Shown here one piece after another: positions 14,202 through 22,744 of a stretch of DNA of 55,126 bases; the first letter of the stretch is position 1, and each line of letters starts with the position of its first letter. Location of the stretch: NCBI GenBank assembly GCA_001772805.1, contig MEUW01000001.1:1-55126 (forward strand). The letters are read 5' to 3'. This stretch comes from a candidate division WWE3 bacterium RBG_19FT_COMBO_53_11. Its GTDB lineage: Bacteria > Patescibacteriota > WWE3 > 9FT-COMBO-53-11. The notes under the pieces were generated by a model. The model did no database searches. It saw nothing but the letters and a program-made list of their open reading frames with translations, and was not told the DNA's origin. Position numbers and translations under genes: made by a program.

Positions 14202-15410
14202 ATGGATAGGGCAGAAGAACGCCCTCCTTTATCCCTTTTGAACGGATCACAGCTCCGGCTGGGGTTAATGGAGGAGGGGAAAAAAGAAACTCTTATCGAG
14301 GATCTTTGGGCCTTTACCGGTTTATTTCCCACTTATCTTTTCCGGCGAGTTAGAGGTGTGCTCGCGGTTTTGTTTCGGACTGTTTTCTCCGGATTTACGT
14401 TAACTGAACAGCTTAAAAGCTGGCTTGCCCGGCTTTTTATCAGGAGAAAGGGCCAGCTGTCTTTCCCGTTTGCGCACGCGACTCTGGTCGGCGTTTCCAT
14501 CTCCCTCCTTGTTGTCACCGCCGGTTTGGGCGGCATTATTTTCAAAAAGCCCAAAACTTTTTCCTCGCTCAACCCATTTATTTTGGAAAACAAAACCGAG
14601 CTTAACACCGAGGAGTCCCAGCTTACTCGGGTTGAATCCTTCCAATACACGGTTGAAGAGGGTGAAGATCTTTACGAAATCGCCGCCAACTTCACCAGGA
14701 CTCCGGACGACATTGCTTCGGCCAACGACCTTAAAACCGGCAAAGACGGTTCCTACCGTATCTCTCCGGGCCAAGTTTTGACGATTCCTCCGCTAGAGGG
14801 ATTTTCCTACACAGCTAAATCAGGCGATACGGTGGAGAGTTTAGCCCGCCGCTATTCGGCCGATCCCCAGAGCGTGATTGAGCTTAATTATTTATTCGGT
14901 TCCTACAAGGCCGCTTTACCGGTTGGTAAGCAACTTTTTATCCCGACTCCGACTGGGGCGCAACTTACAGCCTCATCTTTGGAAACGGCCTTGGGGTCCT
15001 GCGGCCCGTTGGATCTCGGTTGGCCCACCAAATCCAAGTTAAAAATTGGCGATTTTACCTTTTCTCACCGCGCCATTGATTTTGCGGCTAACTTTGAAGA
15101 TCTCTATGCTCCGGCCGACGGGACGGTGGTCGCGGCCGGGGGCAATCCAGCTCCCTGCTTTTCTTTTGGCCCGTCCTGCAATTACGGTTATGGAGCATAC
15201 GTCTTTATCGACCTTGTTGGGGATGGGTATGACGGGTACCAAGTTCGATACGCGCATATTTCCAAGTGGCTTGTCGGGGTAGGACAAAAGGTTTCCAAGG
15301 GAGATATAGTGGCGGTTTCAGGTGAATCAGGAGTCGCTTACGGTCCGCATTTGCACTTTGAATTGCTTTGCAACGGCCAAAAGATTAACCCTCTCATCTT
15401 TCTTAAGTAA
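14202..15410 (+). CDS. LysM/M23 murein endopeptidase-like membrane protein
   Basis: 402 residues. Residues about 1-90 are cytoplasmic. Residues about 96-114 (VGVSISLLVVTAGLGGIIF) form a membrane anchor. Two LysM modules follow (FQYTVEEGEDLYEIAANFTR.. near 150-200 and FSYTAKSGDTVESLARRYS.. near 205-250), which bind peptidoglycan glycan strands. The C-terminal M23 zinc peptidase domain (about 275-402) has the first metal pair in HRAIDFA and the HLHF motif near the end. The enzyme would cut peptide cross-links of the wall outside the membrane. The ATG has only a weak AAGGGA upstream. It lies directly after rho but is separated from it by a repeat mosaic. Confidence 0.9.
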   Translation: MDRAEERPPLSLLNGSQLRLGLMEEGKKETLIEDLWAFTGLFPTYLFRRVRGVLAVLFRTVFSGFTLTEQLKSWLARLFIRRKGQLSFPFAHATLVGVSISLLVVTAGLGGIIFKKPKTFSSLNPFILENKTELNTEESQLTRVESFQYTVEEGEDLYEIAANFTRTPDDIASANDLKTGKDGSYRISPGQVLTIPPLEGFSYTAKSGDTVESLARRYSADPQSVIELNYLFGSYKAALPVGKQLFIPTPTGAQLTASSLETALGSCGPLDLGWPTKSKLKIGDFTFSHRAIDFAANFEDLYAPADGTVVAAGGNPAPCFSFGPSCNYGYGAYVFIDLVGDGYDGYQVRYAHISKWLVGVGQKVSKGDIVAVSGESGVAYGPHLHFELLCNGQKINPLIFLK

Positions 15411-15421
15411 TTAAATAAAAA

Positions 15422-15448
15422 AGGACGGGCTTTATTTCCGTCCTTGTT
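15422..15448. terminator. Convergent terminator
   Basis: GGACGG / CCGTCC stem (15423-15428 / 15438-15443) with A-rich and T-rich flanks on both sides. It serves the M23 gene and overlaps the end of the - strand gene. Confidence 0.75.
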
Positions 15449-15845
15449 CGATGCGTTTCTTAATCTTTTTGAACCCTCTCTCGCTCTTGACTGTTAGAAG
15501 CTGAAACAGGAGACCTCTTTGTTCAGGGGTCCGCTTATTATCCGGAACCCAAACCAAAATCGCCCCCGCGCCTCCGCTTTTGACAAACGGCAGCCCGAGC
15601 TTCTTCGCCCACCCCAGTGCCTGGGAGTAAGCCTGCTGGTAGGATTTCCCGAAGTGGAAGATGACATTACCCCCTTCTCCTCCCTGCATGAACCCTCGGC
15701 TCTTGAACCAATCAACGGAGCATCTCCATTCGGTATTCCACCTGCCCCCTTGATGCCAACTGGCGCTTACCAGCATGATGTGAGGTTTGCTTTCAATCTC
15801 CTCGTACTCGGAACTCTCACAGTCAAGTTCACGATTAACATGCAC
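15432..15845 (-). CDS. Small protein of unknown function
   Basis: 137 residues. Support comes from AAAGGAGGGGACC before the ATG on the - strand and from a shared terminator. The middle is rich in aromatic and Gly residues (SASWHQGGRWNTEWRC, VIFHFGKSYQQAYSQA, GWAKKLGLPFVKSGGAGAIL). The C-terminus is basic. No signal peptide or membrane segment. I do not recognise the family. The pattern YSQALGWAKKLGLPFVKSGG suggests a compact alpha/beta fold. Confidence 0.65.
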   Translation of the reverse strand: MHVNRELDCESSEYEEIESKPHIMLVSASWHQGGRWNTEWRCSVDWFKSRGFMQGGEGGNVIFHFGKSYQQAYSQALGWAKKLGLPFVKSGGAGAILVWVPDNKRTPEQRGLLFQLLTVKSERGFKKIKKRIEQGRK

Positions 15846-15903
15846 GGTCCCCTCCTTTTCTTGACTGGGAGTAGTTTAACATCCTATTATTCGATTCTGT
15901 TGG

Positions 15904-15909
15904 TATAAT
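15904..15909 (+). promoter_or_regulatory. -10 element of the tRNA-Ala cluster
   Basis: TATAAT 11 nt upstream of the tRNA-like sequence at 15920. No convincing -35 at standard spacing. Confidence 0.5.
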
Positions 15910-15919
15910 TAATTCGCTT

Positions 15920-15980
15920 GGGGCTGCCGCGCTCGACGCGGACATTTAATGGGGAAGTGCAATCCTTCCCGGCTCCACCA
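15920..15980 (+). ncRNA. tRNA-like mini-RNA with acceptor and T arm only
   Basis: Acceptor GGGGCTG (15920-15926) pairs with CGGCTCC (15970-15976), followed by A and CCA (15977-15980). The T arm GGAAG TGCAATC CTTCC (15953-15969) has canonical 5-bp/7-nt geometry and directly abuts the acceptor. The loop differs from TTCRANY only by G for the second T. In place of D arm, anticodon arm and variable loop there is one hairpin, CCGCG CTCGA CGCGG (15927-15941), and an ACATTTAAT linker. Total 61 nt. It could be a decayed tRNA or a functional tRNA mimic. The acceptor resembles that of tmRNA, but no tmRNA body is present. Confidence 0.5.
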
Positions 15981-15985
15981 GATTG

Positions 15986-16061
15986 GGGGCCATAGCTCAG
16001 TTGGTAGAGCGCATACATGGCATGTATGAGGTCAGGGGTTCGACTCCCCTTGGCTCCACCA
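15986..16061 (+). tRNA. tRNA-Ala(GGC)
   Basis: 76 nt with encoded CCA. Acceptor GGGGCCA / TGGCTCC with a G-U at the third pair, anticodon loop ATGGCAT (GGC) in CATAC/GTATG, T arm AGGGG TTCGACT CCCCT. Confidence 0.96.
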
Positions 16062-16128
16062 GGATTCTTAAGGGGTCTGGACGGCTCGGCTAGCGTCGAA
16101 CATCTAACAAGGCCCTCGCTTGAAGCTC

Positions 16129-16191
16129 GGGCCTGTAGCTCAGTTGGGACGCGATGCAATCGCATCGCTAGCTTTCCCGCGTTGCGGGAAA
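16129..16191 (+). pseudogene. 5' tRNA fragment interrupted by palindromic elements
   Basis: 16129-16147 is GGGCCTGTAGCTCAGTTGG, the acceptor 5' strand and D stem of a typical tRNA. It is then cut inside the D loop by GACGCGATGC..GCATCGCTAGC (16148-16172) and a second palindrome TTTCCCGC gtt GCGGGAAA (16173-16191). No matching 3' acceptor (CAGGCCC) or T arm is found before the next tRNA. Confidence 0.65.
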
Positions 16192-16216
16192 TGAGAGTGC
16201 TCCGCTCCTTTTGCCT

Positions 16217-16291
16217 GGGGACGTAGCTCAATGGTAGAGCGCCGCATTCGCATTGCGGAGGTTGTGGGTTCAAATCCCATCGTCTCCACCA
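16217..16291 (+). tRNA. tRNA-Ala(CGC)
   Basis: 75 nt with encoded CCA. Acceptor GGGGACG / CGTCTCC, anticodon loop TTCGCAT (CGC) in CCGCA/TGCGG, T arm GTGGG TTCAAAT CCCAT. Confidence 0.95.
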
Positions 16292-16292
16292 C

Positions 16293-16337
16293 TTTTGCTT
16301 AGCAAAAAGCTAGGTCGCCTTGGGCGACCTTTCTTTT
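16293..16337 (+). terminator. Double hairpin after the tRNA-Ala genes
   Basis: CTTTTGC tta GCAAAA (small) followed by AGGTCGCC ttg GGCGACCT (16312-16330) and TTCTTTT. The second stem is a member of the GGTCGCC palindrome family, here placed so that it works as a terminator. Confidence 0.7.
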
Positions 16338-16362
16338 AAACATCTAATTATTTGAGGAATAT

Positions 16363-18333
16363 TTACTTGGCTTTAAGCTCGTCGAGGATCTTCTTGGCTT
16401 CTTCGTAACCTTCAACTTGAGGATCGGATAATTTCAAAGCCGTTTCCAGTTCTTGGATTGCCAGTACCTTATTACCCAGTTCCCGGTAAGTACGTCCGAG
16501 ATTGTAGTGGGCGTTGGCGAAGTCCGGTTTCAGATTTATCGCGGCGCGAAACTGTTCCTCCGCAAGATCGTATTCTGCCAACTGGTAATAGAGTCCTCCG
16601 AAGCCTACCCGAAGGAGAGGATTAAAGAGGTCCAGCCCAACCGCCTTCTGATAGGAATCGGCAGCCCACTGTTCGGCGTCTTGGGCAACCCCGATCAGCG
16701 AGCGATAGATTTGAGCCAGGTTCTCCCAACTTCCGGCGTTGAGGGGGTTGAGATCGGTGGCGACACGCGCTTCGCTGATGGCTTGGGCAATCAGCTGTTT
16801 GATTTGCTGTTGATCTTCCTCGGTGGGATTTTCTTTCTTGGCAAGTTCGTTCGCTGTGAGAAAGCTGGTTTGGGAAAGTGAGAGGCGGTAGGAAGATTGC
16901 CACGGAAGCTTGGACGTGCTTTTAACCTGGTCGCTGTAAACTTGCGCTAGACTATTGCCAGTGCGCGACCTTCTTTGAAGGTACTCCGCGGTGTAGGCGC
17001 GGTATACCCAAACGAGTTCGAGGACTCCTACAATCAAGATTACGAGAAGGGGAAGGGCATACTTCCAGCCCTTCTTAACCATATTCGTTCCAGCGCCCGG
17101 TTCTGTCCTTGGTGAGATTGTTCCTGCGGCGAACATAAGGAGGCCTGCCGTCAAAATCGTGGCGTTAGTGAAAAAGAAACCAATCAAAACGGCCCCGGCC
17201 AGAGAAAGAGTTTCCCATCCTTTTCTTCGCACGGTTTCTCTAACAACAACTGTGATCAATATCAACCATGCCAGGATCCCGATAATCCCTTCTTCCGCGA
17301 AAGAGAGAAGGTACTCGTTGAAGGGCTTGTCAAAACGAATCGTCCAGAGTTGAGTCTGGTTGAAACGCAGCGGCTTGTAGCGGGTAAAGTCCAACAGAAA
17401 CGTAGAAGGGCCCGATCCCCAGAACGGCTTTTGGCGGAAAGAGGTGGCGGAAACCGACCAGGAGGTGCCGAGGTCCAACGTAATCTCTTTAGGGAAATCT
17501 TGGTTGAGAAAAGTTGTTTTTCCAAAAAGCGGAGGAACCAGAACCGCAATGGCAAAGACGAGCGCGGCGCCGAAAGATGCGGCGAGGTGAATCTTGTGAT
17601 TTCTCAGCGTTTCAATTGGCGATGTTAGGATTGCAAGTAGCACGCTGGCGGCAAATGCGACCCAGCCAGGAACGCTTCCCAGCAATGCAAGGGTAGCCGC
17701 GAAGAAAGCTAAGTCTGTCGCTAAGGCAATCTTTACCCAGCGGTTTTGAGAGGTGAAGATTTCTTTCCCTATCATTCCGGAAACCGCGCCGAGAAAGACG
17801 GCGAGGATCGTCGGTGATCCCAACGGAGTAAAGGTGGGGCGGTTGGACCAGTCCTGCCCAAGCCAGTTCGCGCCAAAATACTGTGGCCAAATCAGCAATG
17901 CCCCCAGCGTTGCTGAGGTGAAAAGCGCTACCAGCGCCTTACGGAGTGTTTTCCCGTCGATGTGCCAGCTGACTAAGAAGTAAAGGGCGGTGAGGATCGT
18001 AACCGAGAAAAGCGAAGGATGCCAGCGGGCGTATTGCCCGATGATCGACGTCAGGTAGTTGTCCGAGAAGACAGTAGAAACCAGACTGGCGAGCCAGAAC
18101 GCAGTGACAGGGAGGTCAAACGGCGAGCGGCGGATTCCTAGATCCCCGGTTAGCGCGGCTTTGATTCCCCACGCTAATGCACCCAGTGTCACTGCGAGGG
18201 AAAGAAGGATCAGTTTATTGAACTCGTAGAACTCTACTGTGATCGGTAGAAAGAACAACGGCAACAAAAAAGCCAACCCGACGATTTCGAGGTTAATGAA
18301 CTTTTCTGCCCATTTCGCAATGATTTCGCGCAT
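16363..18333 (-). CDS. O-antigen ligase-like membrane protein with C-terminal TPR repeats
   Basis: 656 residues. About the first 450 contain many membrane helices (AFLLPLFFLPITVEF, then LILLSLAVTLGALAWGI, and more) with a large loop holding GSGPSTFLLDFTRYKP. That layout is typical of O-antigen ligase/polymerase (Wzy/WaaL-type) proteins, which polymerise or transfer lipid-linked glycan outside the membrane. The last 150 residues are TPR repeats (YDLAEEQFRAAINLKPDFANAHYNLGR..). The upstream ATG at 18345 has no Shine-Dalgarno. I prefer the ATG at 18333, because TACTAT (18344-18349, - strand) lies 10 nt before it. The substrate glycan is unknown. Confidence 0.82.
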   Translation of the reverse strand: MREIIAKWAEKFINLEIVGLAFLLPLFFLPITVEFYEFNKLILLSLAVTLGALAWGIKAALTGDLGIRRSPFDLPVTAFWLASLVSTVFSDNYLTSIIGQYARWHPSLFSVTILTALYFLVSWHIDGKTLRKALVALFTSATLGALLIWPQYFGANWLGQDWSNRPTFTPLGSPTILAVFLGAVSGMIGKEIFTSQNRWVKIALATDLAFFAATLALLGSVPGWVAFAASVLLAILTSPIETLRNHKIHLAASFGAALVFAIAVLVPPLFGKTTFLNQDFPKEITLDLGTSWSVSATSFRQKPFWGSGPSTFLLDFTRYKPLRFNQTQLWTIRFDKPFNEYLLSFAEEGIIGILAWLILITVVVRETVRRKGWETLSLAGAVLIGFFFTNATILTAGLLMFAAGTISPRTEPGAGTNMVKKGWKYALPLLVILIVGVLELVWVYRAYTAEYLQRRSRTGNSLAQVYSDQVKSTSKLPWQSSYRLSLSQTSFLTANELAKKENPTEEDQQQIKQLIAQAISEARVATDLNPLNAGSWENLAQIYRSLIGVAQDAEQWAADSYQKAVGLDLFNPLLRVGFGGLYYQLAEYDLAEEQFRAAINLKPDFANAHYNLGRTYRELGNKVLAIQELETALKLSDPQVEGYEEAKKILDELKAK

Positions 18334-18487
18334 TGACCCATCCATAGTAGTGCTTTTTTTCAGTTTCAGTCAAGTACTTCAGTCCGAAGAGGCCGCTATT
18401 TGAGTGCGATTTGAAAAATCGCTGGCAATCTAAGGGCTTCATCTAAGCTCATCATTGTTCAATTGAAGATGGATTATCTTTCTGTAG

Positions 18488-19108
18488 TCAAAAGAACTTT
18501 TTTAAATCCTCTAGAGAGCTAACCTTGATACTGCCTGCGGGGGAGGGTGAATCGTTGTCACGATTGATAGTAAAGACCTTTACTTTATGGTTAAGAAGGA
18601 CTCGGGCAACGTCCTCGCGGTCATCTACGAAATAAACTTTTTTGCTGGGAAGCTTATCCAAAACTTCTTTGGTGCGAGTAGCCTTGAAAGGAGGAAAAAC
18701 GAAAATATACCTCTTCTCAAAAAACTTCTCCAACCCCGAGAAAGTGAGCTTTGAGATCTGAAAGGAACGCGGCCCTTGGGAGAAAATTCCCAAAATCGCT
18801 TTGTCCTTCAAATATTTAAGAGTCGGTACGGCATCCGAAAAAACGGAATCCCGGAAGAAATGGGGTTTAAAGAAGCCCCTCTCCAAAACGCCTTTGCGTT
18901 TGGAAAATTCTTCCGCCGAACCTAAAATAAGATATCCTAGAGCATAGAGCTCAGGTTTAAAAGCGGTACGAAACCCTTCCCAGTCACCATTGAAAATTTT
19001 CCGGCCTAGAATTTTAAACTTCATCAAAAGATGGCGGCCGATCAACGGAGCCAGCTTCCGATTGTTGATTAAGGTGTGATCAATATCGAAGAGAATTATC
19101 GGACGCAT
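18488..19108 (-). CDS. HAD-like hydrolase
   Basis: 206 residues. Motif I FDIDHT at residues 7-12, Ser of motif II in IFSQG, Lys of motif III in the FKATRTKEV region, motif IV VDDREDVA. A helical cap lies between motifs I and II. It is not closely related to the pair at 5-6.8 kb (no RFPTS cap signature). The substrate is unknown. TAAAAT 8 nt before the ATG suggests a leaderless mRNA. The 150-nt gap to the gene at 18333 holds only a GCGATTT gaaa AATCGC hairpin. Confidence 0.8.
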   Translation of the reverse strand: MRPIILFDIDHTLINNRKLAPLIGRHLLMKFKILGRKIFNGDWEGFRTAFKPELYALGYLILGSAEEFSKRKGVLERGFFKPHFFRDSVFSDAVPTLKYLKDKAILGIFSQGPRSFQISKLTFSGLEKFFEKRYIFVFPPFKATRTKEVLDKLPSKKVYFVDDREDVARVLLNHKVKVFTINRDNDSPSPAGSIKVSSLEDLKKFF

Positions 19109-19170
19109 TGGTGTTCATTTTATCCAGAGAAGAAAAGAATGTCAAAGTCTAAAATGGTATCCTTCGAAAG

Positions 19171-19959
19171 ATGGGTAAATTCCTAAGAAAGCTGAAGATT
19201 TATATTAGGCTAACGCGTTGGGAAGATTACTTCACTTTCACGCAACTCGTTTTCGGTTTTCTTTTAGCTAGGAATTTCGTCATATCCGGAGAGGATGAGG
19301 TTCTTTTGATAAAAACAATTTTTGTGTTGGCGCCACTGCTGTATGGCGGCATTTACACGCTCAACAACATTGTGGATGCAGATCTCGACCGGCTCAACCC
19401 CAAAAAAGCGGACCGGCCCATTCCGGTCGGTGAGATCACCAAATCCCAAGCCGGGCGGATCTCTGCAATCCTAATCTCCGCCGGCATTCTAGGCGCATAT
19501 CTTGTAGATCTGCGAGTTTTTTACATGGCGATTTCTTTCCTGGCAATCAACATCGTTTACACGTTTTGGGCAAAACACGTTCCATACCTGAGTATTGTTG
19601 TCAACTCCATTACCCACCTGTTACGGCTTCTTTTTGGTATGTGGCTTGCCGGTAGTTTCCAATACGGCTACGTTGCCTTAGTTTTCGCCTTGGGACTCAT
19701 CAACGGAACTGTCTTCCGCTACATAAAGGAGATTAAGGAAGGGGCAATTGAGGCAAGACCGGTCCTTAGGTTTTATAAGCTCAAGTCGCTTTGGGCCATT
19801 TTCTACCTCGTCCTCGCAGGCATCGGTTTATTCGTGGTCTTTGGCAGGCCTTGGGAAAAGGCAGTTGGGTTGTTCTTCATTGCGATGCATCTATTTAACT
19901 CCATCGGATATTTCCGCAGCCAAAAGATCAAACGTTTGATCGATTTCTCCTGGCGTTGA
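19171..19959 (+). CDS. UbiA-family prenyltransferase
   Basis: 262 residues, with about eight membrane helices. The first Asp-rich site NNIVDADLDRLNPKKADRP (about 69-87) fits the NxxxDxxxD..RP signature that binds Mg-prenyl diphosphate. The second site is weaker (RYIKEIKEG region near 183-191, with Glu instead of Asp). UbiA enzymes attach a polyprenyl chain to an aromatic ring or sugar phosphate. In wall-building bacteria one branch makes decaprenylphosphoryl-5-phosphoribose. The acceptor here is unknown. TATCCT (19158-19163) 7 nt before the ATG suggests a leaderless mRNA. Confidence 0.85.
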   Translation: MGKFLRKLKIYIRLTRWEDYFTFTQLVFGFLLARNFVISGEDEVLLIKTIFVLAPLLYGGIYTLNNIVDADLDRLNPKKADRPIPVGEITKSQAGRISAILISAGILGAYLVDLRVFYMAISFLAINIVYTFWAKHVPYLSIVVNSITHLLRLLFGMWLAGSFQYGYVALVFALGLINGTVFRYIKEIKEGAIEARPVLRFYKLKSLWAIFYLVLAGIGLFVVFGRPWEKAVGLFFIAMHLFNSIGYFRSQKIKRLIDFSWR

Positions 19960-19995
19960 GCCAAATAACAGTTATCGGACTATTTCTATACATCA

Positions 19996-20027
19996 TTATA
20001 GGACCACAATAGCATTTGTTCCTATAA
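19996..20027. repeat. TTATAGGA inverted repeat
   Basis: TTATAGGA (19996-20003) and TCCTATAA (20020-20027) flank a 16-nt loop, between the UbiA gene and leuS. CTATAGGA-like words also occur at 10337 and 11805 near other promoters. It could be an operator or a weak terminator. Confidence 0.45.
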
Positions 20028-20115
20028 CCAGGCCGTTTCAGAGTAATTACTGCCACGTCAAGAAAAACTAGTGTTGCGTGAAACAATAGCGGCTCGTTCT
20101 GCTATGATTTTCCTG

Positions 20116-22689
20116 ATGTCTTTCGACCATTCCAAAATTGAACCCAAATGGCAGAAATACTGGGAAAAAGAGAAACTCTACCGGGCAGAGGATTTTGCGA
20201 AGAATCCCAAGCAATATATCCTGATTGAGTTTCCGTACCCTTCCGGCGAACGGCTGCACGTCGGCCACGGGAGGAGCTACTGCTGCCTCGATACGGTGGC
20301 GCGCCTCAGGAGAATGCAGGGAAACAACGTCCTCTTTCCGATCGGTTGGGATGCCTTCGGGTTGCCGGCGGAGAACTATGCGATTAAGACCGGGATCCAC
20401 CCTTCCATCACGACCAAGGAAAACATCGCCAATGCGAAGAAACAGGCCCAATCCTGGGGTCTTTCCTTCGACTGGGAGCGCGAGATCAACACGACCGATC
20501 CAGATTACTACAAGTGGACCCAATGGATCTTCCTTCAGCTCTACAAGAAGGGTTTGGCTTACAGGGCCGAGATTCCCGTCAATTGGTGTCCCAAAGACAA
20601 AATCAATCTGGCCGATGAAGAGGTGATTGCCGGCAGGTGTGAGCGCTGCGGTACTCCCGTGACGCGGCGAACGCAGAGCCAGTGGATGCTCAAAATCACG
20701 GCTTACGCCGATCGGCTGATCGATGATCTTGAGTCGGTGAATTACCGGGAGGATATCAAAGCTCAGCAGATCAATTGGATCGGCCGATCGGAAGGGGCAA
20801 TCATTAAATTCGAAATCCTAAATCCTAAATCCGAAACAAATTCAAAACGTTTAGAAATTCGAAAGGAGGCGGTCGAAGATCGCTATCTCCGCAGAGCGGA
20901 GGCGAAATTCGAAATTCCCGTGTTTACAACACGGGCTGATACGCTCTACGGGGCGACATTTTTGGTTTTATCTCCAGAAATGGGGCGAAACTATTTGGAG
21001 AAACTCCCAAGCGAAAAGAGAAAAGAGGTCGAAGATTACATCCTGAAATCCCTATCCAAGTCGGAGCTTCAGCGGCAGGAGGAGCTAAAAGAAAAGACCG
21101 GAGTTTTTACCGGAGTTTATGCCCAACATCCCCTTACGGGAGAGAAATTGCCGGTTTGGGTGGCGGACTTCGTTCTTTCGGGATATGGGACCGGCGCGAT
21201 CATGGCGGTGCCGGCTCACGATCAGAAAGACTTCGAGTTTGCCAGAAAGTATGATCTCCCGCGCAAAGAGGTGATCAAAAATGAGAAAGAATCAAAATTT
21301 CCCAATGAGGCTTTTGAAAGAGGGGGAACCTTGATTAATTCCGCCCAATTTGATGGTTTGCAGTCTAAAGATGCGATTGATAAAATTACCCAATTTTTGG
21401 TACAGAAAAAATCAGCTGAGAAGACCGTGGATTACAAACTTCGCGACTGGGTTTTCTCGCGCCAGCATTATTGGGGAGAACCAATTCCCATCGTCTATTG
21501 CCGCAATTGTTGGGAGGAAAAAAGCGAAAAACAGAAAAAAGAAGCCCGAGAGGGGTATGAGTTCAGTAAAATTGATGGCAAAGAGTACGCCGTAGTGCCA
21601 GTATCTGAAGCGGACTTGCCGGTTAAGCTCCCTTATGTTGAGAATTACAAACCTACCGAAACGGGGGCATCCCCGCTCGCCGGCATCAAAAAATGGGTCG
21701 AAACCCCCTGTCCTATCTGTAATTCGCAGTCGATAAGAGAGACTGATACGATGCCGAACTGGGCCGGCTCCTCCTGGTACTACCTGCGCTATCCGGATCC
21801 GAAGAACGATAAAAAGTTCGCCGATCCCGATAAACTGAAATACTGGATGCCGGTGGACTGGTATAACGGCGGAATGGAACACACGACTCTGCATTTGCTG
21901 TATTCCCGCTTCTGGTACAAGGTGTTGTCAGATTTGGGCTTGGTTCCAACCAGAGAGCCGTATGCCCGACGTACTTCCCACGGGGTAGTTTTGGGACCGG
22001 ATGGGCAGAAGATGAGCAAATCGCGCGGAAACGTAGTTAACCCTGACGAAGTTGTGGCCGAATTTGGTGCCGATACCTTCCGGATGTACGAGGCCTTTAT
22101 GGGGCCGTTTGATCAGACGATTGCGTGGGATCCGAAGGGGGTCTTGGGAGTAAGGAGATTTCTGGACAAGGTTTGGAAATCCCACCAAGAGATAATCGGA
22201 AATAAGCAACCCGCAACCAGCAACGAACTGCAGCGGCGGCTGCATCGGCTCATCAAGAAGGTGGAAGAGGATGCACTGAATCTCAAATTCAACACCGCGG
22301 TCGCGGAAATGATGAAATTCATCAACGAAGTATCGAGTAGCGAGTATCGAGTAGCGAGAGAAGACTGGAAACTGTTCTTGAAAGTTTTGGCGCCGTACGC
22401 CCCGCATTTGGCCGAAGAGCTCTGGCACGGCCTGGGCGAGGGCGAAAGCATTCACCGCCAGTCTTGGCCCCAATACGACCCCAAAATGATCGTCGAGGAA
22501 AAAGTGACAATCGTTGTTCAGGTGGACGGAAAAATGCGGGGGAAGTTGGAATTGCCGGCGGGGACGCGGGAGGTTTCCGTGACCGAATTAGCTGCTGATC
22601 TGGACTCCGTCAAACCCCATTTTTACGGGAAGAAAGTTGCAAAAACCATTTTTATCCCCGATAATCTCATTAACTTCGTTACGAATTAG
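20116..22689 (+). CDS. leuS: Leucyl-tRNA synthetase
   Basis: 857 residues from the ATG at 20116. Charges tRNA-Leu. The HIGH motif is HVGHG (within RLHVGHGRSY) and the KMSKS motif is present as GQKMSKSRGN. The CP1 editing domain has TRADTLYGATF. A CERCG zinc knuckle is kept. Three in-frame insertions are made of intergenic-type words: DNA about 20806-20918 (flanked by duplicated KFEI, and holding a CTCCGC aga GCGGAG palindrome), 22196-22235 (NKQPATSNEL), and 22322-22360 (EVSSSEYRVARED). The start is chosen because conserved sequence begins there and TATGAT (20103-20108) lies 7 nt upstream. An earlier TTG at 20071 is less likely. Confidence 0.95.
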   Translation: MSFDHSKIEPKWQKYWEKEKLYRAEDFAKNPKQYILIEFPYPSGERLHVGHGRSYCCLDTVARLRRMQGNNVLFPIGWDAFGLPAENYAIKTGIHPSITTKENIANAKKQAQSWGLSFDWEREINTTDPDYYKWTQWIFLQLYKKGLAYRAEIPVNWCPKDKINLADEEVIAGRCERCGTPVTRRTQSQWMLKITAYADRLIDDLESVNYREDIKAQQINWIGRSEGAIIKFEILNPKSETNSKRLEIRKEAVEDRYLRRAEAKFEIPVFTTRADTLYGATFLVLSPEMGRNYLEKLPSEKRKEVEDYILKSLSKSELQRQEELKEKTGVFTGVYAQHPLTGEKLPVWVADFVLSGYGTGAIMAVPAHDQKDFEFARKYDLPRKEVIKNEKESKFPNEAFERGGTLINSAQFDGLQSKDAIDKITQFLVQKKSAEKTVDYKLRDWVFSRQHYWGEPIPIVYCRNCWEEKSEKQKKEAREGYEFSKIDGKEYAVVPVSEADLPVKLPYVENYKPTETGASPLAGIKKWVETPCPICNSQSIRETDTMPNWAGSSWYYLRYPDPKNDKKFADPDKLKYWMPVDWYNGGMEHTTLHLLYSRFWYKVLSDLGLVPTREPYARRTSHGVVLGPDGQKMSKSRGNVVNPDEVVAEFGADTFRMYEAFMGPFDQTIAWDPKGVLGVRRFLDKVWKSHQEIIGNKQPATSNELQRRLHRLIKKVEEDALNLKFNTAVAEMMKFINEVSSSEYRVAREDWKLFLKVLAPYAPHLAEELWHGLGEGESIHRQSWPQYDPKMIVEEKVTIVVQVDGKMRGKLELPAGTREVSVTELAADLDSVKPHFYGKKVAKTIFIPDNLINFVTN

Positions 22690-22744
22690 CAAAGAGTTCG
22701 TAGCACGTGGTTCATAGTCCCAGATTTTTCCTGCCTTACTAGAT

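Noticed and set aside
15920-15980. tmRNA (ssrA)
   Set aside because: The acceptor resembles tmRNA, but there is no tag-coding frame, no pseudoknot region and only 61 nt in total.
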